A DNA stretch of 64,000 nucleotides from Pseudomonas crudilactis (GTDB taxonomy: Bacteria; Pseudomonadota; Gammaproteobacteria; Pseudomonadales; Pseudomonadaceae). Below, piece after piece: positions 29,531-38,039 of the stretch. Where the stretch lies: positions 391,643-455,642 of the forward strand of contig NZ_WXVV01000002.1 of the NCBI RefSeq assembly GCF_013433315.1, given 5' to 3'. The stretch's first letter is position 1. Each line of letters opens with the position of its first letter. The translations under genes were made by a program, and so were the position numbers. The notes beneath the pieces are model-generated. The model did no database searches, had not been told where the DNA came from, and saw only the letters and a program-made list of their open reading frames with translations.

Positions 29531-29860
29531 ATGACAAGTATTGCGCGTGGAAAAAGTATTCGAGGCATCTTCCTCGATCGCACAGTGATTGAGGGTTTAC
29601 ACGCTAACGGTTCAAGATCTGACATTTTGATTACGATGCAATTGGCGACCAAACAAGAGCATCGCGACCCGCTCACTAATGAAGTGACGGAGACGCTGGT
29701 AGATTCCAGGATAGTAGGGGCCATCTCACGTAATCGCGGTAGAACGTTTAACGTTGCACCTGTCGCAAGCGACATCGACGGCGACGGCGATATTGATTCT
29801 CAAGACACAGCGAAACTGGCAGCCCTGGCCAAGGCGTATAACAGTATTATCAAGCCCTGA
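29531..29860 (+). CDS. Orphan small protein with a dockerin-like calcium-binding loop
   Basis: 109 residues; I do not recognise the family. The ATG follows GGAG by 6 bases and a hairpin follows the stop. There is no signal peptide or membrane segment. Residues 81-92 (DIDGDGDIDSQD) match an EF-hand/dockerin calcium loop with Asp at positions 1, 3, 5, 9 and 12 and a hydrophobic at 8, followed by a short helix (TAKLAALAKAY). The N-terminal 75 residues look beta-rich. Codon use is less GC-rich than the neighbours, and the gene lies between the two 27-bp repeats, so it is probably acquired. Confidence 0.6.
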   Translation: MTSIARGKSIRGIFLDRTVIEGLHANGSRSDILITMQLATKQEHRDPLTNEVTETLVDSRIVGAISRNRGRTFNVAPVASDIDGDGDIDSQDTAKLAALAKAYNSIIKP

Positions 29861-29866
29861 GTCATC

Positions 29867-29905
29867 GCCGAGGTCAGCGTGAACTTTCATGTTGGCCTCG
29901 GCTTT
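29867..29905 (+). terminator. Probable terminator after the orphan gene
   Basis: GCCGAGG (29867-29873) pairs with CCTCGGC (29896-29902) around a long loop and is followed by TTT. A moderate hairpin, 7 bases past the stop. Confidence 0.5.
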
Positions 29906-29965
29906 CAAGTATTTCATTCGTTCATTTCGATTGGTTGCGTTGACTCAGCGCTTAGCCAGTTGCTC

Positions 29966-31024
29966 TTAGATCAATGCCATCTGGCGACCCGGCGGACAGA
30001 AGGCCGTGCAATCGAGGTTGTAGCCTTCGCGATGATTCATGCCAAGACGCTTTATGGCTTTGGCAAATCGCTGCGCGAGCAGGTCGGCGAATACCCCTTC
30101 ACCTCGCATCCGCGCACCGAAACGGCTGTCGTACAGCTCGCCGCCACGGCTCTGGCGGATCAGGCTCAGCACATGCGCAGCACGTTGCGGATAGTGCGCT
30201 GCCAGCCATTCTTCGAACAGTGGCGCCACTTCCAGCGGCAGACGCAACATCATGTAGGCAGCGCTTTGCGCACCGGCGGCGTGGGCTTCGGTGAGCAGGT
30301 TTTCGATTTCGCTGTCGTTGATCATCGGAATCATCGGCGAACACAGCACGCCCACCGGAATGCCGGCCTCGCGCATCACCCGAATGGCTCGCAACCGCGC
30401 TTTGGGTGCGGCGGCACGCGGTTCCAGGATGCGTTTGAGCTCGTCATCCAGCGTGGTCAGGCTGATCATCACGGCTACCAGCCGTTGCTCTGCCAACCGA
30501 GTGAGCAGGTCGAGGTCGCGCAGGATCAGCGAACCCTTGGTGACGATGGTCACTGGGTGCCGATAGCGCAAGAGCACCTCAAGGGTCTGCCGGGTGATCT
30601 TGTATTCGCGTTCGATCGGCTGATACGGGTCGGTATTGGAGCCGAGATTGATCGGCGCGCATTGATAGCCTTTTTTCCCGAGCTGTTCTTCCAGCACTTG
30701 GGCGGCGTTGGTCTTGGCGATCAGTTTCGTTTCGAAATCCAGCCCCGGTGACATGTCCCAATAGGCGTGGCTGGGCCGCGCATAGCAATAGATGCAGCCG
30801 TGTTCGCAGCCTCGATAGGGATTGATCGAACGATCGAAGGGCAGATCCGGTGAAGTGTTGCGGGTAATGATGGTTTTCGCGGTTTCGATCATCACCTCGG
30901 TGCCTTGGGTCAACGGCACTTCCTGATACCAGCCGTCATCCTCCGCCACTGAACGGTTTGGCGCGAAGCGGTTGTGCGGGTTGCTGGCGGTACCGCGACC
31001 GCGAGGTGGCAATGGAGTAGACAT
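29966..31024 (-). CDS. SplB-like radical SAM protein, LexA-controlled (PA0069-like)
   Basis: 352-residue radical SAM enzyme of the PA0069 family, related to spore photoproduct lyase. The [4Fe-4S] ligands are Cys73, Cys77 and Cys80 in CEHGCIYCYARPSHAYWD; the SAM-binding region includes GSNTDPYQPIE. The ATG at 31024 is chosen; an ATG-less extension to 31051 crosses the promoter. A consensus LexA box lies 16 bases upstream. PA0069 belongs to the SOS regulon of P. aeruginosa, so a role in DNA-damage response is likely, but the reaction is not known to me. Its last codons are one copy of the 27-bp duplication. Confidence 0.9.
   Translation of the reverse strand: MSTPLPPRGRGTASNPHNRFAPNRSVAEDDGWYQEVPLTQGTEVMIETAKTIITRNTSPDLPFDRSINPYRGCEHGCIYCYARPSHAYWDMSPGLDFETKLIAKTNAAQVLEEQLGKKGYQCAPINLGSNTDPYQPIEREYKITRQTLEVLLRYRHPVTIVTKGSLILRDLDLLTRLAEQRLVAVMISLTTLDDELKRILEPRAAAPKARLRAIRVMREAGIPVGVLCSPMIPMINDSEIENLLTEAHAAGAQSAAYMMLRLPLEVAPLFEEWLAAHYPQRAAHVLSLIRQSRGGELYDSRFGARMRGEGVFADLLAQRFAKAIKRLGMNHREGYNLDCTAFCPPGRQMALI
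29978..30004 (-). repeat. 27-bp direct repeat at the radical SAM gene 3' end (inner copy)
   Basis: Exact match to 29309-29335 in the same orientation, 669 bp apart. Here it lies inside the intact gene, covering the codons for AFCPPGRQM. See the outer copy. Confidence 0.7.
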
Positions 31025-31029
31025 GAAAA

Positions 31030-31065
31030 CGCCCCGATACTGTATATACACACAGTATCGGGGCG
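31030..31065. terminator. Perfect hairpin upstream of the radical SAM gene, enclosing the LexA box
   Basis: Arms 31030-31043 and 31052-31065 (CGCCCCGATACTGT and its complement) are perfect 14-bp inverted repeats with an 8-base loop. On the minus strand the stem is followed by TTTTC, so it can terminate the gluconate dehydrogenase operon that ends at 31099. It also contains the GGGGCG that would act as ribosome site for the radical SAM gene. Confidence 0.72.
31040..31055. promoter_or_regulatory. LexA (SOS) box
   Basis: CTGTATATACACACAG fits CTG-N10-CAG with the preferred TATATA-like start, the LexA operator of gamma-proteobacteria. It lies 16 bases upstream of the radical SAM start, in the loop and inner stem of a hairpin. 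Confidence 0.85.
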
Positions 31066-31098
31066 TTGCGCGTCTGGCTAGTGCCGTCGGGCGACTGG

Positions 31099-32400
31099 TC
31101 AGTTGTGTTGCGTCACCTGACCGAGGTCATCGCTGGAGGTGTGTTTCATATCTTCCTTGCGCAGTTCGGCGACATCGGCGGCCTTCACCGGCGCGCCTTT
31201 GTTGCCCCAACTGCCACGGATGAAACTCACGACGTCCGCCACTTCCTGATCCGACAGGCGCCAGGCGAAACCCGGCATGGTGAAGGTCGACGGTGCCGTG
31301 TGCGTCGCCGGCAACGTACCGCCCTTGAGCACGATGTGGATCAGCGAAGTCGGGTCTTCCGATTGCAATACAGGATTGCCCGCCAGCGCCGGGAACACGC
31401 GGGTGTAGCCGTGGCCGTCGGTGCGATGGCACGCCGCGCAGTTGTCGATGTACACGGCCGCTCCGCGCTGGCTGTCGTCGCCATTCCACAGGGCTTTGGC
31501 GGCTTTCTCATCGTACTGATGCGGTTGATCGTTCGGATCAGTGGCCGGCAGCGATTTGAGGTAGCGGGCAATCGCTGTCAGGTCGGCATCGGTCAGGTAT
31601 TGCATGCTGTGGGTGACCACATCGCTCATGCCGCCGAACACCGCGCTGCGGTCGCTGCGCCCGGTCTTGAGGAACTGCACCAGTTGCTCCTCGCTCCAAC
31701 TGCCCAGACCGTCCTTGTGATCACCGCGCAGGCTTTTGGCGATCCAGCCTTCCAGCGGCGCACTGCCTGCCAGAAAGTTACTGCCATCGGCCGCGCTCAA
31801 GGATTTTTCCTGCATGGTCAGCGCACGCGGTGTGTGACAGGCACCGCAATGGCCAAGGCCTTCGACCAGATAGGCGCCACGGTTGATGACGTCATCGTCA
31901 CCGGTCGCCTTATAGTCCTGGACCTTCGGCGCAAACATCCAGCGCCAGCCCATCAGCGGCCAGCGCATGCTCAACGGCCACGGTATGTCGCTGGCCTTGT
32001 TCTCCTGCGCGACCGGTGCGACACCGTGCATGAAGTACGCGTACAGCGCTTGCATGTCGGTTTCGCTGACACGGGCATAGGACGGATACGGCATCGCCGG
32101 GTACAAGGTACTACCGTTTTTGGCGACGCCATGGCGCACGGCCTGGTCGAAGTCTTCGAAGCTGTAATCACCGACGCCGGTTTTATCCGGAGTGATGTTA
32201 GTCGAGTAGATCGTGCCGATCGGCGTTTCCATTGGCAGGCCACCGGCGAACGGTTTGCCGTTCTTTGCGGTGTGGCAAGCCACGCAGTCACCGGCGCGGG
32301 CAAGGTATTCGCCTTGTTTGATCAAAGCTTGATCAACGTCAGCTGCATGGATCGACGCACTGCCGAGCAGCGCCAAAGTCGCGATAACGAGATTTTTCAT
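31099..32400 (-). CDS. Triheme cytochrome c subunit of gluconate 2-dehydrogenase
   Basis: 433-residue exported cytochrome that passes electrons from the flavoprotein to ubiquinone in the cytoplasmic membrane. Signal peptide of about 19 residues (ending IHA), then three CXXCH heme sites: CVACH (39-43), CGACH near 186 and CAACH near 320. The pattern and length are those of the cytochrome subunit of alcohol/gluconate/sorbitol dehydrogenases. Last gene of a three-gene operon, 13 bases past the flavoprotein gene. Confidence 0.92.
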   Translation of the reverse strand: MKNLVIATLALLGSASIHAADVDQALIKQGEYLARAGDCVACHTAKNGKPFAGGLPMETPIGTIYSTNITPDKTGVGDYSFEDFDQAVRHGVAKNGSTLYPAMPYPSYARVSETDMQALYAYFMHGVAPVAQENKASDIPWPLSMRWPLMGWRWMFAPKVQDYKATGDDDVINRGAYLVEGLGHCGACHTPRALTMQEKSLSAADGSNFLAGSAPLEGWIAKSLRGDHKDGLGSWSEEQLVQFLKTGRSDRSAVFGGMSDVVTHSMQYLTDADLTAIARYLKSLPATDPNDQPHQYDEKAAKALWNGDDSQRGAAVYIDNCAACHRTDGHGYTRVFPALAGNPVLQSEDPTSLIHIVLKGGTLPATHTAPSTFTMPGFAWRLSDQEVADVVSFIRGSWGNKGAPVKAADVAELRKEDMKHTSSDDLGQVTQHN

Positions 32401-32412
32401 GGTCGTCGCTCC

Positions 32413-34197
32413 TTAAGCCTGAACCAGCGGGCCGGGGTTTTTCAGGTATTGCTCGCGGATCGCCTTCGCCGACCAATAGGTCAGCGCAGCAACCAGCCCG
32501 GTCGGGTTGTAGCCAAGGCCCTGCGGGAATGCCGAGGCGCCAGGGACGAAGACGTTGTGCACGTCCCAGCTCTGCAAGTAGCGGTTCAGCGCGCTCTTCT
32601 TCGGATCGGTGCCCATGATTGCGCCACCGTTAAGGTGGGTGGTCTGGTAAGAGGCGGTGTTGAAGTGATCGCCGACCTTCTTGCCGATCACTGCAATCGC
32701 TTTCGGCCCCATTGCTTCAGCGACCTTGCCCATTTTCTCGACCATGAAGCGGTTCATCTTGATGTCGTTTTCCTGCCAGTCGAAGGTCATGCGCAGCAGC
32801 GGCAAACCGTAGGCATCGCGGTACACCGGATCGAGATCAAGGTAGTTGCCACGGTAGGACTGATGCGCACCGTGGGCGTCCATCGACACCTGGTGGGTGT
32901 AGTAATCGGCGGTCGCGCGTTTCCAAGCGCTGCCCCAGGCCGGAGTGCCCGGCGGGTTCGAGGTGCCGGCAATCGGCCGACTGCCGGCTTGGTTGACCCA
33001 CATCGGCGAGCCACCGACGAAGCCGTGCGGGCCGTGGTCGAAGTTGTCGGCGTTGAAATCGTCCAGCGCCACGCCGTTGCCGCCGGCGCCGATGAAGTTG
33101 TTGGTGTGGGTGTCCTTGTCGAAGAACGCCTTGATGGTCGCCATGTTCTGGTAGGCGAAGTTACGCCCGACCACGCCTTCGCCGCTGATCGGGTCGTACG
33201 GTTTGCCGATGCCGGACAGCAGCATCAGACGCACGTTGTGCAACTGGAACGCGCCGAGGATCACCAGATCCGCCGGTTGCTCGATCTCGCGACCCTGACC
33301 GTCGATGTAGGTCACGCCGGTGGCTTTGGATTTCGTGCTGTCGAGATTGACCCGTAGTACGTGCGAGTTAGGCCGCAGCTCGAAATTCGGCAGCGGTTTT
33401 AGCGCCGGCAGAATATTCACGTTCGGCGAAGCCTTGGAATACATGTAGCACACGTAACCACTGCAGAAACCGCAGAAGTTGCACGGCCCCATCTGCGCGC
33501 CGTAGGGATTGGTGTACGGCCCGGAAGTATTCGCGGACGGCAGGTTGTAGGGTTTGTAACCGACTTCTGTCGCCGCTTTGCCGAACAGCTGTGCGGACAC
33601 CGTATTCTTCTGTGCCTCCAGCGGGAACGGGTTGGAGCGATCCGGCGCGTACGGGTTGCCACCCTTGCCCTGACCGACCAGTTGGCCTTTCACCGTCCAG
33701 GCCTGGCCGGAGGTGCCGAAGACTTTTTCAGCAAAGTCGAAGAACGGTTCCAGTTCTTCATAGCTGACGCCGAAGTCCTGGATGGTCATGTCTTTGGGGA
33801 TAAAGCTTTTGCCGTAGCGCTCTTCGTAGTGGCTGCGCATGCGCAACTCGATCGGATCGACGCGGAAGTGCACGCCCGACCAATGCAGGCCGGCGCCGCC
33901 AACACCATTGCCCGGCAGAAACGCGCCCAACTGGCGGTTCGGCAGGGCGATGTCGTTGACGCTGTGGCGAATGGTGACGGTTTCTTTCGAGATGTCCTGA
34001 AAGAGTTTTTTGCGCACGCTGTAGGTGAGTTCGTCGATCACCTGGGGATAGTTGCCGTCGGGGTAGGTGTCCTGCATCGGCCCGCGCTCCAGCGCCAGCA
34101 CGTTGAGACCCGCTTCGGTCAGTTCCTTGGCCATGATCGCGCCGGTCCAGCCGAAACCGACGATGACTGCGTCAACCTTCTTCATTACCGTTGCCAT
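32413..34197 (-). CDS. Gluconate 2-dehydrogenase flavoprotein subunit (GMC oxidoreductase)
   Basis: 594-residue FAD enzyme oxidising gluconate to 2-ketogluconate in the periplasm. The dinucleotide-binding motif is VIVGFGWTGAIMAKEL (11-26) followed by ALERG; the C-terminal GMC domain contains HLNGGAIMGTDP and the final NPTGLVAALTYWSA. A Cys-rich segment (CNFCGFCSGYVCYM) is typical of this subunit. There is no signal of its own; it should be exported with the Tat-tagged small subunit. The ATG at 34197 follows GAGGG and lies 2 bases after the upstream stop. Confidence 0.91.
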   Translation of the reverse strand: MATVMKKVDAVIVGFGWTGAIMAKELTEAGLNVLALERGPMQDTYPDGNYPQVIDELTYSVRKKLFQDISKETVTIRHSVNDIALPNRQLGAFLPGNGVGGAGLHWSGVHFRVDPIELRMRSHYEERYGKSFIPKDMTIQDFGVSYEELEPFFDFAEKVFGTSGQAWTVKGQLVGQGKGGNPYAPDRSNPFPLEAQKNTVSAQLFGKAATEVGYKPYNLPSANTSGPYTNPYGAQMGPCNFCGFCSGYVCYMYSKASPNVNILPALKPLPNFELRPNSHVLRVNLDSTKSKATGVTYIDGQGREIEQPADLVILGAFQLHNVRLMLLSGIGKPYDPISGEGVVGRNFAYQNMATIKAFFDKDTHTNNFIGAGGNGVALDDFNADNFDHGPHGFVGGSPMWVNQAGSRPIAGTSNPPGTPAWGSAWKRATADYYTHQVSMDAHGAHQSYRGNYLDLDPVYRDAYGLPLLRMTFDWQENDIKMNRFMVEKMGKVAEAMGPKAIAVIGKKVGDHFNTASYQTTHLNGGAIMGTDPKKSALNRYLQSWDVHNVFVPGASAFPQGLGYNPTGLVAALTYWSAKAIREQYLKNPGPLVQA

Positions 34198-34199
34198 GC

Positions 34200-34946
34200 T
34201 TACGCCCTCTCGCCGCGAATCGAAACTGCCGGGAAGGGGTATTGCTCGTTGCGTTCCACCCAATCCATGAAATCGGCGCGGGCGCCGGGAAAGCCGATCA
34301 TGGTCCAGCCGACCATGCCTTTATTGCCGCCGTGGATCGGGTCGCAGAAGAACCCTTCTTTGGTGTTTTGCAGCAGCAGGTTGAAGAAAATCTTTGCTGG
34401 AACCGCATCGAATTGCGGCTTGCCGGCTTCGAGTTGTTTGAGCAAATCGTCTCGGGTAGCGCTGTCTTGCTCGGCAAATACTTTACCGTTGAGGGATTTT
34501 GCCCACTGATCCGAGGCGGCGATGCCGAGGCGATAGATCTCTTTGGGCACCAGTTTGCTCTGCCAGCCCATTTCCGGCGCGGCGTCGGCATTGAACGGGC
34601 CCTGCATGTACCAAAGGGCGCCGGCGGCGTACGGCGTGTTCATCTGACGGTCGATGTACTCCGGCACACCGGCTTCGAGCGCGCCCGGGCCTTGGGCATC
34701 GCTGGGGATCAATTGCGCGACGGCGGCATTGATAAACGCCCATTCCTCAGCGGTGAAATAGCTCGGTTGGTAAGCGCTGGCATCAGTGCGAGCCGATTGC
34801 GGTGCGGGCGCAGCAGGTGCCACTTCAGGTGCCGCTTGCAGGACGCTGCTGCCCAGACCGGTACCGGCCAAAGTGACCACCGGAATCAGGGTCAGGGATT
34901 TGCGCAAAAACTCGCGCCGCGGGTTGTCTCGATCTTCATCAGACAT
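34200..34946 (-). CDS. Gluconate 2-dehydrogenase small subunit (subunit 3 family, Tat-exported)
   Basis: 248-residue small subunit. The N-terminus holds a twin-arginine signal (NPRREFLRKSLTLIPVV, Arg10-Arg11), so it probably carries the folded flavoprotein through the Tat system. The rest is helical, with WAFINAAVAQLIPSD and VPEYIDRQMNTPYAAGALWY, the family signature. First gene of the operon; order small-large-cytochrome matches PA2266-PA2264 type operons. Confidence 0.9.
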   Translation of the reverse strand: MSDEDRDNPRREFLRKSLTLIPVVTLAGTGLGSSVLQAAPEVAPAAPAPQSARTDASAYQPSYFTAEEWAFINAAVAQLIPSDAQGPGALEAGVPEYIDRQMNTPYAAGALWYMQGPFNADAAPEMGWQSKLVPKEIYRLGIAASDQWAKSLNGKVFAEQDSATRDDLLKQLEAGKPQFDAVPAKIFFNLLLQNTKEGFFCDPIHGGNKGMVGWTMIGFPGARADFMDWVERNEQYPFPAVSIRGERA

Positions 34947-35251
34947 GGGGGGTGCACCTCATCAGGCATTAGAGGACAGCCGCTTCTGCGAGCGGCTTGA
35001 GGAATTTTCGTCGAGACGGATCCGGTCTGACCCGGAGAAAGGGGACGCGTCTGCAACATGATGTGACAAATGGTAGCAGGCTAAGCTTCCGGATAAACCG
35101 ATTCAGCGGAAAAAACACCGGTTTTCTTTACGGCAGTGCTGGAAAGCGTGCGGATTCACGTTTCTTTGACAGGCGCCTCACAGGGCTTTGACCGCCCGAC
35201 GCCGAAGCTGTGTTTCTCCTCATCGATGAATCCCGACACGGTCACCCCAGC
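34947..35251. other. Intergenic region between gluconate dehydrogenase and phosphatase genes
   Basis: 305 bases without a gene, carrying the divergent promoters. It contains an A/T-rich imperfect hairpin near 35108-35130 (GGAAAAAACACCGGTTTTC). I see no clear operator or terminator. Confidence 0.5.
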
Positions 35252-35896
35252 ATGTCCCGAGTGCGTTTTCTCCCTGCTTTGTGTTTATCATTTTTAGCGC
35301 TGTTGCCCTCGATAGCGGTCCAGGCGCAGACGGCATCGACGGTTCGCCCGACTGAGTGGGCACAACCGGTCGAAGTGCAATACAACCTGTTCCAGATGTC
35401 GCCGACGCTCTATCGCAGCGCATTGCCGGATGACGGCGCGGTGCCGTTGCTGAAAAATCTCAAGGTCGCCACGGTGATCAACTTTCTACCGGAAGCAGAC
35501 AGCAACTGGTTGTCCGACTCCGGCATCAATCAAGTGCAGTTGCCCTACCGCACCAATCACGTTGACGATGCCGATGTACTCAAGACCCTGCGTGCGATTC
35601 AGACTGCAGAGGCCAGCGGCCCGGTGCTGATGCATTGCAAGCACGGTTCTGACCGCACCGGGTTGATGGCGGCGATGTATCGCGTTGTGGTGCAGGGCTG
35701 GAGCAAAGAAGACGCCTTGAGCGAGATGACCCAGGGCGGCTTTGGTGAAAGCGGGCATTTTCGCGAGAGCGTGCGTTATATGATGCAGGTCGATGTCGAC
35801 AAATTGCGCACCGCGCTGGCTAATGGCGATTGCAGCACCAGCGCGTTCGCGACCTGCTCGATGAAGAGCTGGTTTCAGACGGTCAATCTGAAGTAA
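35252..35896 (+). CDS. Periplasmic dual-specificity/tyrosine phosphatase-like protein
   Basis: 214 residues with a Sec signal peptide (about 25 residues, ending VQA) and a cysteine-dependent phosphatase domain. The P-loop is HCKHGSDRTG with Cys129 and Arg135 (CX5R). LYRSALPD and the ATVINFLPE strand are typical of this exported DSP family. Substrate unknown; some relatives act on inositol phosphates or polyphosphate. Its last 14 bases overlap the convergent oligopeptidase gene. Confidence 0.86.
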   Translation: MSRVRFLPALCLSFLALLPSIAVQAQTASTVRPTEWAQPVEVQYNLFQMSPTLYRSALPDDGAVPLLKNLKVATVINFLPEADSNWLSDSGINQVQLPYRTNHVDDADVLKTLRAIQTAEASGPVLMHCKHGSDRTGLMAAMYRVVVQGWSKEDALSEMTQGGFGESGHFRESVRYMMQVDVDKLRTALANGDCSTSAFATCSMKSWFQTVNLK

Positions 35897-37928
35897 GTGC
35901 AGGTGTCGCGGCTGCAAACAGTTGAGCATTGACCGGCTCGCCAAGAAACGCATGTGCCGAGTTCAGCAATGAGCGGGAATCGCCGGGGGAGAAGAACGCC
36001 TCGCGAAAATCCCGTCCCGTCTGGGGGGCGAACAGGCCTTCGCGTCGAAACCGTTTGAACACTTCGCTAGCCAGTACGCCTGACCATTTGTAGGCATAGA
36101 CCGATGCCTCGTAGCCGGTCGCCAGGTAGTCAAATCCATAGGCGAAGCGGTAATAGCCCGACATTTGCAGGTGTGGGTTCTCGCGTTGCACGTCCTCGAA
36201 TATTTGCTCAATGCTGCGACCATCGCCATGGCTGCGATGTAACTGCAGATCAAATAATGCCGACATCAACAGCATGGCGGTTGTCCGGCTGGTGTGAGCA
36301 CCAATGGCCGTCAGGGCTGTGTTGACTCGCGCCAACGTCAACCGCTCGCCGCTCTGATAATGAGCTCCCAGCCACACCAGAAACTCGGGTGACAGACACC
36401 AGTGTTCGAACAGCTGCCCGGCGAACTCGGCCGTATCGCGGCCCAACTGGGATATGCCCGACAGGTTGCGATGGGGCGAGCGCGTCAGAACATGTTGTAA
36501 GCAGTGACCGAACTCGTGGAACAGCACCCGCAGATTTTCGTGGGAGAGCAGGCACGGATGCTCGTCTGTGGCGGCAGGAAAGTTGCTGTAAAGGCGGGCA
36601 ATCGGCAGTGATGGACGCCCTTCGGCATTGACCCGGCGGATGCGCAAGGCGCTGGTGAATGCGTAGTCGGCGGCATCTTCGCGGTGATAAGGGTCGATGT
36701 AGATATACCCGATCACTTGCCCGTGTTCGCGCACCTCCAATAGCCGAATGCTTTCATGCCAGTGCTCGGCAGACGTCTGTTCGATGATATCAACACCGAA
36801 CATACGCTCGCTGAACCGACAGAGCCGGCGCAACGTACCCTCGAGCGGAAAATACTGACGCAGGCCCTTGAGTGCACCGTTCAATTGCTGGAGGCGTAAC
36901 TGCTCGGCGAGAAAGTCTTCATCCCATGCCTGTACCGGCGCAATCCCCTGTGTCAGCGCGAATGCGTTCAGGGCCTGGGCGTCGCGCAGCAAGGCCGGCG
37001 TATTCAATGCGGCTTGCTGTCGGACAAAGGTGCCGACTTGCTCGGGCGAGGTGGCCATGCGGTTTTCAAGGCGAAACTGGACGAAATTCTCGTACCCCAG
37101 CAATCTGGCTTTCTCGTGACGCAAGGCGACCAGCAACGTCAGCACCGGATCATTGTCGGCTTTGTCCGGCTGCCGGCCGCGATCGGATGCCCGGGTGAAC
37201 CACGCAGTGAAATACTCTTCCCGCAGTGCCCTGTTTTGCCCATGAGTCATGATCTGCCGATAGGTGTTCTGATCCAGCGTGAGTAGCCAGCCGTCGTGTC
37301 CTGCCTCTTTGGCATTGAGCGCCAGCCGCGCTTTCACCGCAGCAGACAAACCGTCGAGCTGCGTGACGTCGTCGATGCGTTTGTGCCATGCGGCGCTGGC
37401 CTGCTCCAGATTGCTCAGGAACAGTTGTTCCAGACGCCGGATATCGCGGTTCAGGCGGGCAAGGTTTTGCTGTTGCGCAGTTGGCAGTTCAATCCCGGAC
37501 AAGCGGAACTTGCGCAGAATCTTCGCCAGCGAGGCTTGGCGCTGACCATCGAAACTTGCTGCAATCGAGCTGGTGGCCAGCCGTTGGTAAGTACGATACA
37601 ACGCCAGATTGGCGGTCTTTTCGGCCTTGTATCGGGCCGCGGTGAGGCTGCACAAGGCGCTTTCCCTGAGCCAATCGATGTCGTCGACTTTGACCGTCGA
37701 GAGTATCTCGATGACGCCCATGGCTTCATCCAGACGAGCATCGGCTTCATCGACGGCCACCACCAGATCGTCCCAGCCCGGATGTTCGGTCTGGCTGGCG
37801 ATCACTTGGGCAATGATCCGGCGGTTATCGGCAGCGATCACGTTGATTGCCGGCGCCAGATGCTCGGCGCGTATCGCCGACCACGGAGGCAGGGTCCAGT
37901 GTTGTAACAGCGGATTGGTGTCAGGCAT
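35883..37928 (-). CDS. M3 family oligopeptidase, diverged PrlC paralogue
   Basis: 681-residue zinc peptidase of the oligopeptidase A (M3A) family. It aligns end to end with PrlC encoded just upstream, starting with NPLLQHWTLPPWSAIRAEHL versus NPLLQSYDLPPFSTIRAEHV, but has diverged strongly. The zinc site HEFGHCLQH is intact near residue 472, with the C-terminal GYYRFAYGFDYLATGYEASVYAYKWS region conserved. It should be active on cytosolic peptides. The ATG at 37928 follows AAGGAAG; the longer reading to 38018 is rejected. An extra copy not found at this locus in P. aeruginosa. Confidence 0.88.
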   Translation of the reverse strand: MPDTNPLLQHWTLPPWSAIRAEHLAPAINVIAADNRRIIAQVIASQTEHPGWDDLVVAVDEADARLDEAMGVIEILSTVKVDDIDWLRESALCSLTAARYKAEKTANLALYRTYQRLATSSIAASFDGQRQASLAKILRKFRLSGIELPTAQQQNLARLNRDIRRLEQLFLSNLEQASAAWHKRIDDVTQLDGLSAAVKARLALNAKEAGHDGWLLTLDQNTYRQIMTHGQNRALREEYFTAWFTRASDRGRQPDKADNDPVLTLLVALRHEKARLLGYENFVQFRLENRMATSPEQVGTFVRQQAALNTPALLRDAQALNAFALTQGIAPVQAWDEDFLAEQLRLQQLNGALKGLRQYFPLEGTLRRLCRFSERMFGVDIIEQTSAEHWHESIRLLEVREHGQVIGYIYIDPYHREDAADYAFTSALRIRRVNAEGRPSLPIARLYSNFPAATDEHPCLLSHENLRVLFHEFGHCLQHVLTRSPHRNLSGISQLGRDTAEFAGQLFEHWCLSPEFLVWLGAHYQSGERLTLARVNTALTAIGAHTSRTTAMLLMSALFDLQLHRSHGDGRSIEQIFEDVQRENPHLQMSGYYRFAYGFDYLATGYEASVYAYKWSGVLASEVFKRFRREGLFAPQTGRDFREAFFSPGDSRSLLNSAHAFLGEPVNAQLFAAATPALTSD

Positions 37929-38039
37929 GGCGTCTTCCTTGAGGCGTGACTGAAAGTGCCAGCCTAGGGAGAAAACGCAGGGGAAGGGCGGTACATAGTT
38001 ACCACCTTCCACCAGCAAGTGGTGGAAGGTGGCAGTGAC

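Noticed and set aside
29248..29592. 114-codon open frame spanning the outer 27-bp repeat
   Set aside because: No ribosome site, low-complexity composition, and it overlaps the start of the better supported orphan gene in another frame.
31066..33357. 763-codon open frame opposite the gluconate dehydrogenase genes
   Set aside because: Antisense to two well-supported genes; the translation is low in family features and is a product of codon bias.
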